From positions 1,984,001-2,048,000 of the forward strand of contig JANCIK010000008.1 of assembly GCA_028532985.1 (NCBI GenBank): a DNA stretch of 64,000 nt, given 5' to 3'. Numbering within the stretch: the stretch's first letter is position 1; every line of letters begins with the position of its first letter. The position numbers were made by a program, and so were the translations under genes. The DNA is from Stropharia rugosoannulata. Its lineage: Eukaryota > Basidiomycota > Agaricomycetes > Agaricales > Strophariaceae. Shown here one piece after another: positions 62,264-64,000 of the stretch. Below the pieces are notes generated by a model. The model did no database searches and was not told the DNA's origin. It was given only the letters and a program-made list of their open reading frames with translations.

Positions 62264-63500
62264 CTAGTTGCTGGGTTTCCGGCTCACTGCGAGGAACATT
62301 GGCGTGAAAAGCTAACAACAATGTCAGCATCATGCATGTCATCATCAAGTCAATCACCGGCCTACCTTTTTCTGGCCAGAAACCACAAGCGCATCTGCAG
62401 CCACTTTCAACGACTCGCCGACGTCGTGTGTGCCCTTGGGTGCAAGCCCAACAAACTCGAGAAGGCGTACAACGTTGTGCGTCACCAGCTTTCCGCTCCA
62501 GCTCATCCGCCACACGGTGAAGTAGTCCCAGAACGTCTGAGCCTTCGAGATGTCGCCCTCGAGGGGGTAGTACCAGGGCACCTCATCAGGGCGCGCAGCG
62601 AGATCTTCTTCATGCTCAATCTGGAACCCGACCGTCTTCAGCGCGTCGCGTGCAAGACGCAGTGGCCGCATTTCGGGGATACCGTTGCCCAGCTCAATCT
62701 GGTGAGCAATGGCCTTGTGCTCTGGGATTGAAGGGTCCCAGTCGTCCGTCATTGCCCACTCGTACACACCAAAGACTCCTCCAGGCTTGAGAACCTTGAA
62801 GATCTCTCCGTACACACCCTCCCAAGATGGTGCATGCACAGTCGCCTCGATGGCGTATACTACAATTTAAATAAATAAATGCAGCATAAGTGCACAGGAA
62901 GACGACTCACCTGCATCGAACGAGCCCTCGCCGAACTGTTCAGCAAGCTTCATGAAGTCACCCTTGACAAAGGTGACCTGGCCCTCGAGGCCCGCCTTCT
63001 TCGTGTACTTCCTCGCACGTTGGATTTGGAAGTCGTTGTTATTCAACCCGACGATCTCTACATCCGCGAACTGGGCGATTTCACGTGCAGGTCCGCCGAC
63101 ACCGCAGCCGACATCAAGCACGCGCATGCCCGGTCGCAGACCCATTTGCGCAGCGAGGTAGTGCTCGTGGCGCGCAAGCGACTGCAGAAACGCCTCGCCC
63201 TTGTAGAAGCGAGAGAAGTGGAACGACTGCGCCCAGCCATACTCATACAGCTCTGTCGCGCCATCGTAGTAACCTGCACAAAAACCCACCACGTCAGACT
63301 GTGCCCCTGAATGTATGCGTGCGTGTTGCTGGCAAAGAGAAGGACGCACCATTAACGACCTCAGTGTAGGACTCGAGACGGTGGTCATTGTCCGTGGCGC
63401 CCTCCTGCGCGGTGTCCTTCTTCCAGAACTTGGTGTAGTTCTCGACGCGGCTCTGGACGCGCCCGTCTGCCAGCTGTTTAGAAACGGCGGTGGAGCTCAT
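62264..63500 (-). CDS. ERG6: Sterol 24-C-methyltransferase (Erg6)
   Basis: SAM-dependent enzyme of ergosterol synthesis that adds the C-24 methyl group, acting at lipid droplets and the endoplasmic reticulum. The model complement(join(62264..62311, 62366..62859, 62911..63273, 63350..63500)) gives 351 aa, the family length. Motifs: [19 protein letters not shown] near the start, the SAM site [76 protein letters not shown] and the C-terminal sterol-methyltransferase region ending [10 protein letters not shown]. Introns are 50-76 nt, the last before a 15-codon exon. Identification is secure and the gene looks intact. Confidence 0.97.
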
Positions 63501-64000
63501 GGTGTTTTGTAGATATTAGGGTATTAACTGAATGGGACACTGCAAACACAAACAATAGTTAATATTGGACTCGTCATGGATATATTGCTCTCCCTCAGCC
63601 CCGAGGCAGCACCGCAGATGCACACACGGGGCGGGCAGAACGCGCAAGCCTGACAACTCACATTAAAAGTGTACAACGCCCGAATACAAGAACGGAGAAT
63701 GTGAGCGTAGGACGACAAGAAAGGGGGAGTAGGAGGGACTGGGTGGGTGGGAGACAAAGATGATTCGACTTTTCTTTTGACTTTTATGATGGAAATATTT
63801 TCGCCCTTGAATAATATATTCGTGCGCTTCTCGAAATCAGGTCATAACGACTGTCTCCTTTTTTCAACACGTGATCGTAGCCGGACGGGCCGTGGTCGAA
63901 GCACTTGTCAGACCACCCTGGTGAAATACAGGCATTTATTTCTCTACTCTCACCTCTTTCTCTGTGAGAGAAGTCATGTCGGCGCAACATTATGTGCGAT
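63501..64000. other. ERG6 upstream region
   Basis: Promoter side of ERG6. A C/G-alternating tract (CCCACCCACC type) near 63735-63755 is visible on the minus strand. No gene could be supported before the window ends. Confidence 0.45.

Overview
The window is nuclear DNA of a filamentous basidiomycete, most likely an Agaricomycete. The support is dense short introns (about 45-70 nt, GT-AG), a Plavaka-type transposase, DUF6593, DUF1770 and DUF6698-like proteins, a GH16 glucanase of the mushroom type, a fungal Dam1, and a fungal histone H2A ending in SQEL. No tRNA, rRNA, CRISPR array or prokaryotic feature was seen. Species and chromosome position cannot be read from the sequence.

The left part (about 1-26 kb) is accessory-like. 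It holds a Plavaka transposase cut by the window edge (1-2202, minus) and several unrecognised, fast-evolving multi-exon genes. Two unnamed families occur twice in a mirror-image order: family A (OB-fold-like, 2662-3310 plus and 18350-18960 minus) and family B (alpha-helical, 4512-5237 minus and 11511-12504 plus). Inside this mirror lie an unrecognised five-exon gene (8615-10406, minus), a long gene with a 30-bp tandem repeat encoding Arg/Glu/Ser decamers and a possible RRM-like C-terminus (13119-16511), and two practically identical 1.41-kb direct repeats (7144-8554 and 16875-18285). A DUF6698-like gene (19573-21014) and a gene with a tandemly duplicated exon (21581-22631) follow. About 2.8 kb of AT-rich sequence without genes then leads to a DUF1770 protein.

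The right part (about 26.7-63.5 kb) is mostly conserved housekeeping genes. These are GPI12/PIG-L, a large proline-rich RNA-processing-like protein, the E2 enzyme UBC4, a DUF6593 protein, a GH16 glucanase with a 9-nt micro-exon, a stand-alone Nup96 nucleoporin divergent from DAM1, an SRRM1-like PWI/RS splicing factor with a GC-AG intron, a divergent H2B/H2A pair, a mandelate racemase/galactonate dehydratase family enzyme, a decayed F-box gene, an unrecognised basidiomycete nuclear-type protein, and ERG6. Two related secreted helical proteins (48236-49404 and 56882-58058) with the same six-exon structure bracket the SRRM1-histone-racemase block.

Exon models for UBC4, ERG6, H2A, H2B, Nup96, DAM1, GPI12, the DUF6593 protein, GH16, both family B genes and the duplicated-exon gene were traced splice site by splice site and close in frame. 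Models for the transposase, the 8.6-10.4 kb gene, the DUF6698-like gene, the SRRM1 3' end and the racemase are partly approximate.
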